The notes under the pieces are model-generated. The model was not told the origin of the DNA and searched no databases. It worked only from the letters and a program-made list of their open reading frames with translations. From a bacterium (GTDB lineage Bacteria > AUK180 > JAQVHJ01), in assembly GCA_028696285.1 (NCBI GenBank), contig JAQVHJ010000010.1, positions 1 through 14,894 on the forward strand: 14,894 bases of DNA, read 5' to 3'. A program made the translations under genes and the position numbers. Below, one piece after another: positions 1 through 6,546 of the stretch. How positions within the stretch are numbered: the stretch's first letter is position 1; each line of letters begins with the position of its first letter.

Positions 1-250
1 GAGTATAACGAAGGGGTGTGAAAGGCAATACAATTCCGGTACCCTGACCGATAATCTTTAAAACCTGCTGCTGACAGGATTCCAGGTTAATCTCAAATTC
101 CTTTAAAACCCTTGCGGATACCTCTTCTTCTTCATATAATAATCCCAGTAAAATATGTTCAGAACCAATATAATCATGCAGAAATGCCCGGGCTTCCTTC
201 TCGGCATTTGCTAGGGAATTTTTTGCACCCCTGGTAAAATTATCAAACAT
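1..250 (-). CDS. clpC: ClpC-type AAA+ chaperone, N-terminal domain (partial, runs off left edge)
   Basis: This is the first 83 codons of a Clp ATPase. ClpC proteins unfold substrates in the cytoplasm and feed them to the ClpP peptidase; the N-domain seen here binds adaptors and substrates. The translation begins MFDNFTRGAKNSLANAE and contains the family signature YIGSEHILLGLL near residues 28-39. A linker IIGQG followed by PFTP (around residues 67-78) matches the spacer before the second half of the ClpC N-domain. This pattern favours ClpC over ClpA or ClpB. The ATG at 248-250 is preceded by AGGAAGG, a good ribosome-binding site. The gene starts 17 bases after the sppA stop codon, so it is probably the third gene of that operon. 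The ATPase domains lie outside the window, so ClpC and a shorter N-domain protein cannot be fully separated. Confidence 0.85.
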   Translation of the reverse strand, partial: MFDNFTRGAKNSLANAEKEARAFLHDYIGSEHILLGLLYEEEEVSARVLKEFEINLESCQQQVLKIIGQGTGIVLPFTPLRYT

Positions 251-267
251 TTTTTTACCTTCCTGTT

Positions 268-2733
268 TTATCTTGTTTCCAAGGAATATGGACAAATATA
301 CCAGTAGTTCTCTGAATCAATCAATTCAATTCCAAGGTCCGGAATGAAAAATTTTCGTACATTTCCTCCCGTGAATAGTTCATTCATTACATTCCCACGC
401 ATGTCCATATAAAGAATATTATTGATTTTCTTTATCTTTGCTTCTCTTGCTGCTATCTTAATGGCATCCTGAAGAGTCCCTATCTCATCAACAAGATTTA
501 TCTCAAGCGCTTGACGCCCGGTATAAACCTGGCCACGGGCTATCTCTTCAACCCGGTCAAGTGTCAGGTTGCGCCCATCCCCAACCTTGGTCTTGAACTC
601 AAGGTAGAAATCTCCCATGTGATCCTTGAGCATCTGACGTTCCTCATCGGTAAATGTCCGGTTCATTGCATACATATCTGAATACTTCCCGAACTTAACC
701 TGTGATTGTGTGATGCCTAATTTACCGTAGAGTTCCTTCAATACAAATTTTCCGCCGAAGATTCCTATTGAACCTGTAATAGTTCCGGGATCCGCTACGA
801 TTATATCTCCGGGCGCTGCAACATAATATCCGCCGGAAGCTGCAACATTACCCATGCTGATAATTACCTTCTTTCCGCTCTTCTTCAGCATCTCGATCTT
901 CTGCCAGATTAAATCTGACGCGAGCGCTGAACCGCCGGGGGAATCTACCCTGATGACGACCGCTTTAATGTCCTTTCTCCCTGCTAACATGTCAAGCTTC
1001 TTTGCTATGGTTTCAGAACCTGCAGTCTGGCCAAATAAAAGATTGCTTCCCGATTCTCCCGTTGTAATTGTTCCGGTTATGAACATAACCGCAATCTCCG
1101 CCTTGTTTGACCAATTATCATTGTAAAAGTCAAGATATTCAAGATTGATAGAAGACATCTTCTCCGGTAAACGGAAGAATCCCATATAATCATTAACCAA
1201 ATCCTTAATATCCGACTCATAACCGATCTTATCTATCAAGTCTAATTCGAGAGCCTTCTTTGCATCTATTATGCCTGTTGTATCTATTATATTCTGGACT
1301 TCCGATTTCTCCTTCTCTCTCCCGATTGCAATACCTTCTGTGATCTGGTCAAAGATATCCCCTAATAAACTACGGAGATTCTCTTCCGCTTCAGGGGAGA
1401 TGCTGTCTCTCGTAAACTGCTCAACCGCAGATTTATACTTGTTCGAATCGGGACGGATATAATCCGCTTCTATCCCGACTTTATTAAATAAACCTTTGAA
1501 AAAGGTCATCCTTGAAGAGAGGCCGAATAACTCAAGAGTCGCGGACGGCGGCATCATTATAGCATCTCCGACTGTCGCAAGATAATAATTCTTCAGACCG
1601 GCGCCGTATTCTAAATAGAAAATTATGAACTTATCCCATTCCTGAATCTTTTCCATTACGGATATCAGCTCCTGAACCTGGGCTATGGAAAGATTATTAT
1701 CCTTCAAATGAACGACTACTCCGGAAACTTCTTCAATATACAGTACCTTTTCAAACTGCGAAACAAGATCCCGGAATTTCGGAACGCGCGGAGTAAGAAA
1801 ATTACCCCGGACCTCTTCCTCCGAGAAGGACCCGGCTATTACTACACGGGCAACCATAGTCGGTTTGAATTTAGAAGGGATTCCCTGAAACTCTTTCTTA
1901 TGATATAAGGAATCAAATGTAAAAACAAGATTGTCATAGTTCATGGTCTGGTCTTCATTCTCTGTGCGGGAATAAGAGAACGATGAAAAACCTGAGTAGA
2001 TCGATATTCCAAAATTAATGTCGGCATCCTTATTTCCCGAGGCATAGATATAAGTCAAGGGAAGAATCTCTAACTTGACTCCGTAGTAATTATCCCAAAT
2101 CCTGAATTTATCCTTTGCAAACTCTTCATACTCGGTATCCCAGCTCAGTGTAATTCTGTTCGTAAATGGCCTGAGTGCAACTCCGCCACGAAGGCGGCGC
2201 TGTAACTCACCGTCAAGAAAATCGCGGTCAGCGCAGTAATTGCGCATTACAGCTCCAATCGATATCCAATTATAGGGACGGTACATCATTCCAAGGTCAT
2301 AATTCTGAACTGATTGAACGGTTCCAAAATCTGAATAATACCAGCGCTTATTAAATCCAAAACTGAGGTTGTTCAACTTTAATACGGTCCCTCCCCAGTT
2401 TATTACCCTGACTTTATTAGATTCTAAATTATCGTTTAAATACTCTTCAAAGCCTATACTTCCTACAATCGGAAGACGAAGTAAATAAAGATTTTTCTCT
2501 ACAAGATATTCAGGATCGCTCCGTGTCGTGAAAGAGAAGTAGCCTTCAAATCTCCTCTTAAACCCTAATCCCGCCGGATTAACTATTAACGCTGAAACAT
2601 CATCGTTCGTCGCAACCGATGTGAAACTCCCAACGTTCCTGTAGAGATATACAGGATCATCTCCCGATACTGTGGGTAAAAACATTAAAATTATGAATAG
2701 TCCTGTTAAAAAGACCGTTAGTCTTCTTTTCAT
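268..2733 (-). CDS. sppA: Outer-membrane-barrel / SppA (S49) signal peptide peptidase fusion
   Basis: An 821-residue exported serine peptidase. SppA enzymes cut up leftover signal peptides and other membrane-associated peptides. Residues 1-24 form a signal peptide (KRR, then a hydrophobic stretch). Residues ~27-285 look like a PorV/FadL-type beta barrel: the plug-like VSALIVNPAGLGF is followed by aromatic-rich alternating strands. Residues ~292-520 and ~545-770 are the two tandem S49 halves of a 67K-type SppA. K434 in YKSAVEQFTRD matches the catalytic lysine of the E. coli enzyme (K209), and S633 in AASGGY matches its nucleophile (S409), so it should be active. E. coli SppA has about 618 residues and no barrel; the extra ~200 residues are the N-terminal domain. 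The start is ATG 2731-2733, with GGAGG six bases upstream. A TTG one codon earlier (2734-2736) sits too close to that site. It follows the ATPase-fold gene by 15 bases and precedes clpC by 17. Confidence 0.88.
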   Translation of the reverse strand: MKRRLTVFLTGLFIILMFLPTVSGDDPVYLYRNVGSFTSVATNDDVSALIVNPAGLGFKRRFEGYFSFTTRSDPEYLVEKNLYLLRLPIVGSIGFEEYLNDNLESNKVRVINWGGTVLKLNNLSFGFNKRWYYSDFGTVQSVQNYDLGMMYRPYNWISIGAVMRNYCADRDFLDGELQRRLRGGVALRPFTNRITLSWDTEYEEFAKDKFRIWDNYYGVKLEILPLTYIYASGNKDADINFGISIYSGFSSFSYSRTENEDQTMNYDNLVFTFDSLYHKKEFQGIPSKFKPTMVARVVIAGSFSEEEVRGNFLTPRVPKFRDLVSQFEKVLYIEEVSGVVVHLKDNNLSIAQVQELISVMEKIQEWDKFIIFYLEYGAGLKNYYLATVGDAIMMPPSATLELFGLSSRMTFFKGLFNKVGIEADYIRPDSNKYKSAVEQFTRDSISPEAEENLRSLLGDIFDQITEGIAIGREKEKSEVQNIIDTTGIIDAKKALELDLIDKIGYESDIKDLVNDYMGFFRLPEKMSSINLEYLDFYNDNWSNKAEIAVMFITGTITTGESGSNLLFGQTAGSETIAKKLDMLAGRKDIKAVVIRVDSPGGSALASDLIWQKIEMLKKSGKKVIISMGNVAASGGYYVAAPGDIIVADPGTITGSIGIFGGKFVLKELYGKLGITQSQVKFGKYSDMYAMNRTFTDEERQMLKDHMGDFYLEFKTKVGDGRNLTLDRVEEIARGQVYTGRQALEINLVDEIGTLQDAIKIAAREAKIKKINNILYMDMRGNVMNELFTGGNVRKFFIPDLGIELIDSENYWYICPYSLETR

Positions 2734-2748
2734 CAAAATCCTCCTTAT

Positions 2749-3807
2749 TTAGAAATAGTCCGGAAATTCCGGCTTTTTATATTGTACCTTTTCTTTCTTT
2801 TCTTTAGGTTTGGAAGGAATCTTCTCCTGCTTTTTTGATTCCTTTTTCAGTTCTGGCATTACTTCCACAATCCCATTTCTCCGAAGCCACATTAAAATTT
2901 CGGGATATTGAAAGTAATATACTTTGTCATCTTTCCTGATAACTTTATAATTCAGTAAACGATTGAGATAGGTCTGGATTACTCCCGGCTTCCTGTCAAG
3001 ATAACCCGCAATCTCGTTCAATTTCAAACCGTCTTTGGATGCAAATATTAAAAATATCGACTTGAATGATATATCCCCGCTGAGTTCTGATAGCATCCTT
3101 TCATAAAAAATCGAGAAACCTAATTCAAGTGCTTCATCATAGTTTGATTTCAGCCCGGGAATTTTACCCGATATAAAATCTATCAGAAACGGATTCCCCT
3201 GCGTGATTTCAAATATATGATCCTGCAAAATAGATATATGATTCTTATTTAAATAACTTGTCAGTTCCAATTTGGTAAAGGGACGTACTATGTAAACCAA
3301 ATTTTCAAGTAAAGAGAGAATTTGATTCGTCGAAAGGATGTTTAAGAATAAAATTAAGTTCTTCTCACTCTGAATTTTATTCATGTTACTTAAAAACTGA
3401 TCCTGCCCATAAAACTTTTCAAATTTTAAACAGTCCTGGAAATTATCAAAAATCACCCTTATCTCTCTCCCGGTCTCCTTCTCAAGAAAAGTCCTTATCT
3501 TAAAAAATCCGTAAAAATCTGAAAGTTCTGAAGCATCCCCGATATATTTACGAATATAATCTTCTGTCCCGACAACAACAGCCTGTTCTCCTAAAACACC
3601 CGAAATAATTGCCGAATTCAACCTTTTAAAAAACTGTTCCGGAAACATCATATTAATCCCGCAGTCTACGTAAAATGTATACCGATTTGTATATTTTTTT
3701 AACGCGGTAGGAGTGGATAGATAAGGATTGAGTATGATATGCTCGCCACCGGTGTTATTAAACTTAATCAATAACTCTTCAAGAGTATTTAAGTTAAGTT
3801 CTTTCAT
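2749..3807 (-). CDS. Degenerate AAA/STAND-type ATPase-fold protein with winged helix, no Walker A
   Basis: A 352-residue cytoplasmic protein with no signal peptide or membrane segment; not a named gene that I recognise. Its layout resembles the archaeal-type ATPase/STAND family. A hydrophobic strand at residues 22-27 (EHIILN) is where the P-loop should follow, but GxxxxGK[ST] is absent. A Walker B-like strand, RVIFDNFQD, is at 117-125. RPFTKLELTSYL at 175-186 and TQGNPFLIDF at 202-211 match the family's late motifs. A winged helix lies at about 248-309 (LNEIAGYLDRKPGVIQTYLNRLL). A lysine-rich tail fills 320-348. ATP binding therefore looks lost, while the fold and the possible DNA- or protein-binding module remain. 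A good promoter sits 33 bases upstream, and the ATG at 3805-3807 has a weak AAGGA site. It is the first gene of the sppA-clpC operon, so a regulatory or scaffold role there is possible. That is inference. Confidence 0.7.
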   Translation of the reverse strand: MKELNLNTLEELLIKFNNTGGEHIILNPYLSTPTALKKYTNRYTFYVDCGINMMFPEQFFKRLNSAIISGVLGEQAVVVGTEDYIRKYIGDASELSDFYGFFKIRTFLEKETGREIRVIFDNFQDCLKFEKFYGQDQFLSNMNKIQSEKNLILFLNILSTNQILSLLENLVYIVRPFTKLELTSYLNKNHISILQDHIFEITQGNPFLIDFISGKIPGLKSNYDEALELGFSIFYERMLSELSGDISFKSIFLIFASKDGLKLNEIAGYLDRKPGVIQTYLNRLLNYKVIRKDDKVYYFQYPEILMWLRRNGIVEVMPELKKESKKQEKIPSKPKEKKEKVQYKKPEFPDYF

Positions 3808-3839
3808 AAGTTTTCTTATTTCCTTTTTTCATATTTGGT

Positions 3840-3868
3840 ATTATACCATATAATATAAATAATTTCAA
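3840..3868 (-). promoter_or_regulatory. Sigma70-like promoter for the ATPase-fold/sppA/clpC operon
   Basis: On the minus strand, TTGAAA (3863-3868) and TATAAT (3840-3845) are separated by exactly 17 bases. That is five of six and six of six matches to the bacterial consensus. Transcription would start near 3833, leaving a leader of about 25 bases before the ATG at 3807. An A8/T8 tract at 3872-3879 lies just upstream and could act like an UP element. Confidence 0.75.
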
Positions 3869-4073
3869 CAGAAAAAAAACAGGAGTTTCCCCAAAAAATC
3901 ATGGATGAAATCTATAAACATTGATATAAAGGCAAATAAATATTTTCAGTAAGTGAAACACATATGATTTTAAAAAATGGGGAAACTTTAAAACCTTTTG
4001 AATAAATTTACGTATGAAATTATTCAATTCAATGCCATTGGTAATATAAAAAGCAATTTATTGTTCTTATGTA

Positions 4074-4252
4074 TGTAGGCCCAGGTTTTAACCTGGGTAA
4101 CAATGAACAGAAAAATATCCGGGCTTCAGCCCATGATTCAGTCCGATTAATCGGTTTATGGAATACATATCAGGAATAAATTCCTGATTATTCGTGATTC
4201 AGTATACCGTGGTTAAAACCACGGCCTACAAGCATATTTAGAATAAATTCAA
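4074..4252. repeat. Hairpin-chain repeat, copy 1 (intact, with terminal inverted repeats)
   Basis: The ends TGTAGGCCCAGGTTTTAACC (4074-4093) and the inverted sequence at 4211-4230 agree at 18 of 20 positions. Between them is a row of small palindromes: CCCAGGTT/AACCTGGG (4080-4097), GGGCT/AGCCC (from 4131), CCGATTAATCGG (from 4143), ATCAGGAA/TTCCTGAT (around 4169-4188) and CCGTGGT/ACCACGG (4207-4224). The terminal arms can pair with each other or fold on themselves. Similarity to copy 2 runs on to about 4252. No protein is encoded. Confidence 0.75.
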
Positions 4253-4276
4253 CTATTATATTTTACAATGATTATT

Positions 4277-4418
4277 ACCGCTGACCGTTAACCGTTAACC
4301 GAAAGAGAGATTGCTTCCTCAGGTTCTTTGAACCTTCGTCGCAATGACTAATACCGCTATTTTGTTTGCAAACGATTGTATGTCATTGCGAGATAAACGG
4401 AGTTTGTCGTGGCAATCT
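4277..4418. repeat. Heptamer tract joined to a GATTGC/GCAATC inverted-repeat element, copy 1
   Basis: Three heptamers of the form ACCGnTn (4277-4297) plus ACCG lead into AAAGAGAGATTGCTTC. The element at 4308-4418 has outer arms AGATTGC (4308-4314) and GCAATCT (4412-4418), and inner arms CGCAATGAC (4340-4348) and GTCATTGCG (4382-4390). The sequence between arms is not conserved. The same heptamer-plus-element join recurs at 12480-12624. Short repeats of the GTCATTGCGA...GCAATC kind are known dispersed elements in many bacterial genomes. This copy ends where hairpin-chain copy 2 begins, as though it had replaced that copy's left end. Confidence 0.7.
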
Positions 4419-4581
4419 ACCTGGGTAATAATGAACAGGAACATCATCCGGGCTTTAGCCCTTGTTTTAGCCCGATTAATTGGACTATGGAATCCATATC
4501 AGGAATAAATTCCTGATATATTTCCTTTATATAAACCGTGGTTAAAACCACGGCCTACCAACATATTTAGAATAAATTCAC
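4419..4581. repeat. Hairpin-chain repeat, copy 2 (left end lost)
   Basis: This is a direct repeat of roughly 4091-4252. It starts at ACCTGGGTAA and keeps the GGGCTTTAGCCC hairpin, the ATCAGGAA/TTCCTGAT hairpin and the right arm CCGTGGT/ACCACGG followed by CCTAC. It then shares ACATATTTAGAATAAATTCA with copy 1. The left terminal arm is missing and replaced by the end of the GCAATCT element. Scattered substitutions, several at paired positions, suggest some age. Confidence 0.75.
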
Positions 4582-4774
4582 TAAAAAAAATCTATTGTAA
4601 ATCAATATACCATTTGTTGATTAATTAAAATAAATTTAATAAAAAAAATGGGGAAACTCCTGAAAAAAAAGAGGGGGACGGTATTTGAAAAAGTTGAATA
4701 TTATCTTCTCTTCTTAAAAATTATTCTCAATCAGTTTCGCTGTTAATGACTACGTTCACTTGCTGTATAAATAG

Positions 4775-5407
4775 CTATTGCTGCTTTCCTAAATAGAATT
4801 TATTTAATTTTTGAAAATTCTCTTTATACCATTCAAATGTCTCTTTTATCCCGGATTCAAGTGTGTACTTGTTCTTGAAATTGAGAATTTTACTTACCTT
4901 TGAACTATCAAGGTACTGCCTGTCTATCTCTAAGGCAGGTTTCCCCTTTCCCTTTACATCCGGTTTTAAGGATGAACCGACTGTTTTTATGATCAGATTC
5001 ACCAAAGTTAAAATTTTAATTGGTTTCCCGTACCCTGCATTAAAAACCTCTCCGTGAATCTTCGGATTATCTAAATTCCTCCCTATCGTCTCATATACTC
5101 TGACAGTATCCTTAACATATAAAAAATCACGCTCCGGAGTTCCGTCACTTCGTATTACGGGATTCTTATTATTTAAAATACTCATGATAGTATCAGGAAC
5201 AATTGTTGAGAAATGGAGTTGACCCGGGCCGAATATATTGGCAAATCTCGTAATCGCAATTGGCATTTTATACGTATAGAAATAAGATTTAGCTATCATA
5301 TCCGCGCATGCTTTTGAAACATCATATGGAAAATGTGGCTGAAGCGGAAAATCTTCCTTATATGGAAGCTTCTTATGTATTCCGTAGGATTTATCACTTG
5401 ATGCCAT
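4775..5407 (-). CDS. SDR dehydratase, C-terminal catalytic half (210 residues after TAG)
   Basis: This half begins MASSDKSYG, which contains the S-D-K active-site segment of sugar-nucleotide 4,6-dehydratases. YDVSK at residues 28-32 supplies the catalytic Tyr and Lys. RFANIFGPG (from about residue 57) and RSDGTPERDFLYVKD (from about residue 89) are typical substrate-domain motifs. The ATG at 5405-5407 is preceded by AAGGA at five bases, so restart after the TAG is conceivable. Whether the two polypeptides could assemble into an enzyme is unknown. It ends in TAG at 4775-4777, followed by a gene-free repeat region. I see no clear intrinsic terminator. Confidence 0.7.
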   Translation of the reverse strand: MASSDKSYGIHKKLPYKEDFPLQPHFPYDVSKACADMIAKSYFYTYKMPIAITRFANIFGPGQLHFSTIVPDTIMSILNNKNPVIRSDGTPERDFLYVKDTVRVYETIGRNLDNPKIHGEVFNAGYGKPIKILTLVNLIIKTVGSSLKPDVKGKGKPALEIDRQYLDSSKVSKILNFKNKYTLESGIKETFEWYKENFQKLNKFYLGKQQ

Positions 5408-5428
5408 TACAATCCTTTTTACTTTCCC

Positions 5429-5806
5429 CTAATTCCTGATAGCTTCCAGTAACATGTAAGTTCCCCTTATATTCGATTCAAAAGTAGAAAGAGGTCCTTC
5501 ATTTGCCACACCTACAACAACCTGGGCTGCAAGATGGTAAACAGTGTCAATGTTATATTTCTGCAAGACCCTTAATAAAAATTCCTTATCTGTTAAATCT
5601 CCTATAACAATACTCAGTTTATCCTCAAGTTGAAACAATTTGAGATTATTAACTTCGTTTAAATCCCGAACTAATCCGACAACGTTTGCCTTGAGTTCAT
5701 TAAAGTATCTGCATAGGTTTGACCCGACAAAACCGCCGGCACCTGTTATCAGGATATTCTTGCTTTTCCAGTATTTGTTTTCAGGCTCTATTTGAACTTT
5801 AGCCAT
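5429..5806 (-). CDS. SDR dehydratase, N-terminal NAD-binding half (125 residues before TAG)
   Basis: This half carries the Rossmann cofactor motif GAGGFVG (residues 22-28, ITGAGGFVGS context), the acidic pair IGDLTD near 68-73, and YHLAAQ at 90-95, as in extended NAD-dependent epimerases/dehydratases. The ATG at 5804-5806 has AAGGAG seven bases upstream. It overlaps the 3' end of the cytidylyltransferase gene by 19 bases, so translation of the two is probably coupled. Next to an RfbF-like enzyme, the best guess is CDP-glucose 4,6-dehydratase (RfbG-like). GDP- or UDP-sugar enzymes cannot be excluded. On its own this half lacks the catalytic YxxxK and should be inactive. Confidence 0.7.
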   Translation of the reverse strand: MAKVQIEPENKYWKSKNILITGAGGFVGSNLCRYFNELKANVVGLVRDLNEVNNLKLFQLEDKLSIVIGDLTDKEFLLRVLQKYNIDTVYHLAAQVVVGVANEGPLSTFESNIRGTYMLLEAIRN

Positions 5807-6543
5807 TTTGCATCTCCTTTATTATAGAATTCATTAAATTCATTCAGGTCCTTGAATGTATCCATGCATTTCCAAAACCCGGAATGTGGAAAAGCCTGCA
5901 GCTCCCCGTATCTTGCAGCTATTTCGAGTGGCTGAATATTATTGCTCAACCCTTCATCAAGATACTTAAAAAAGTTCCGGTTAAATACAAAGAATCCGCC
6001 ATTAACCCAGAATGTCTCAATAGGTTTCTCAACAAAACTATTTACTGTTCCCCTCTTATCTACAAGAACCTTCCCGTACTGCGAATGCGGTTTTACAATC
6101 ACGACAGTCCCTGATTTTTTATGCTTTTTATGAAACTCTTCAACCTTAGTAATATCAATATCGGCAAGGCCGTCACTGTAATTTACCATGAAGGTTTTTT
6201 CCTTAATCTGTTCTCTGGCAAGAAGTAATCTCCGCCATAGTTCCGTCTCCACTCCCGTATCTAAATATTCAATATTAGGTTTTATTTTAAGTTCCTTCCC
6301 TACATGTGATAACAGTTTTAAATGACTGAAATTATTCTTTTTCTGGTCTTTGATGTAATCTATTATCATCCTGCCTTTATACCCGATTAAGAGTAAAAAA
6401 TCCTTATAACCATATTTCAAGTAGCGGTAAATCAGGTGAGTTACAATCGGAATATTACCTATCTCCGCTAAAGGTTTCGGAATGAATTCCGTTTTCTCTA
6501 TCAGCCGGGTACCCTTCCCTCCGCAAAAGATAATTACTTTCAT
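5788..6543 (-). CDS. rfbF: Glucose-1-phosphate cytidylyltransferase-like nucleotidyltransferase
   Basis: A 251-residue cytoplasmic enzyme that would join a nucleotide (CTP in RfbF) to glucose-1-phosphate, the first step to CDP-deoxyhexoses used in surface polysaccharide. Visible motifs are the nucleotide-binding GGKGTRL (8-14), PKPLAEIG (22-29, sugar-phosphate side, K23), YSDGLADID (122-130, metal-binding D124), EKP (172-174), NGGFFVF (181-187) and GFWKCMDTFKD (222-232). The last motif, and the ending GDAKWLKF, are like the RfbF tail and argue against RfbA or GalU. The length fits RfbF (about 255). The ATG at 6541-6543 lies 3 bases after the glycosyltransferase stop, with AGAGGA inside that gene. 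The 3' end overlaps the dehydratase by 19 bases. The sequence is divergent, so the nucleotide used (CTP or TTP) is not certain. Confidence 0.75.
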   Translation of the reverse strand: MKVIIFCGGKGTRLIEKTEFIPKPLAEIGNIPIVTHLIYRYLKYGYKDFLLLIGYKGRMIIDYIKDQKKNNFSHLKLLSHVGKELKIKPNIEYLDTGVETELWRRLLLAREQIKEKTFMVNYSDGLADIDITKVEEFHKKHKKSGTVVIVKPHSQYGKVLVDKRGTVNSFVEKPIETFWVNGGFFVFNRNFFKYLDEGLSNNIQPLEIAARYGELQAFPHSGFWKCMDTFKDLNEFNEFYNKGDAKWLKFK

Positions 6544-6546
6544 TTT

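Larger units (their letters stand above)
3880..4662. repeat. 783-base gene-free segment bounded by 14-base perfect inverted repeats
   Basis: CAGGAGTTTCCCCA at 3880-3893 is exactly inverted at 4649-4662. Both ends are flanked outside by eight A residues (3872-3879 and 4663-4670), which could be a target duplication, although a homopolymer is weak proof. A further copy, AAAAAATGGGGAAACT, lies inside at 3972-3987 in the same orientation as the right end, so 3880-3988 could be a separate ~109-base miniature element. No coding frame of note is present. The segment holds the hairpin-chain repeats and the heptamer/inverted element listed separately. It may be a non-autonomous mobile element or the remains of nested insertions. 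The left end stops about 12 bases upstream of the operon promoter. Confidence 0.55.
4775..5806 (-). pseudogene. CDP-glucose 4,6-dehydratase-like SDR gene interrupted by one in-frame TAG
   Basis: The two reading frames listed separately (5429-5806 and 4775-5407) are one gene. Reading through the TAG at 5429-5431 gives GKVKRIV and then MASSDKSYG in the same frame, with no frameshift. The full length would be 343 positions, normal for an extended short-chain dehydratase. The stop falls at residue 126, between the cofactor-binding half and the catalytic half, at a position that is variable in the family. TAG also ends the preceding gene (5788-5790), this gene (4775-4777) and gatD, so the standard code is likely in use. 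A recent nonsense mutation, a sequencing error, or expression as two pieces are the options. Confidence 0.75.

Noticed and set aside
2734..2736. TTG as the start of the SppA fusion gene
   Set aside because: It leaves only three bases between GGAGG and the start. The next codon is ATG with ideal spacing.
5429..5431. TAG decoded as pyrrolysine or another amino acid as the default explanation
   Set aside because: TAG ends several other genes here in sensible places, and no suppressor genes are in the window. It is left only as an option to test.
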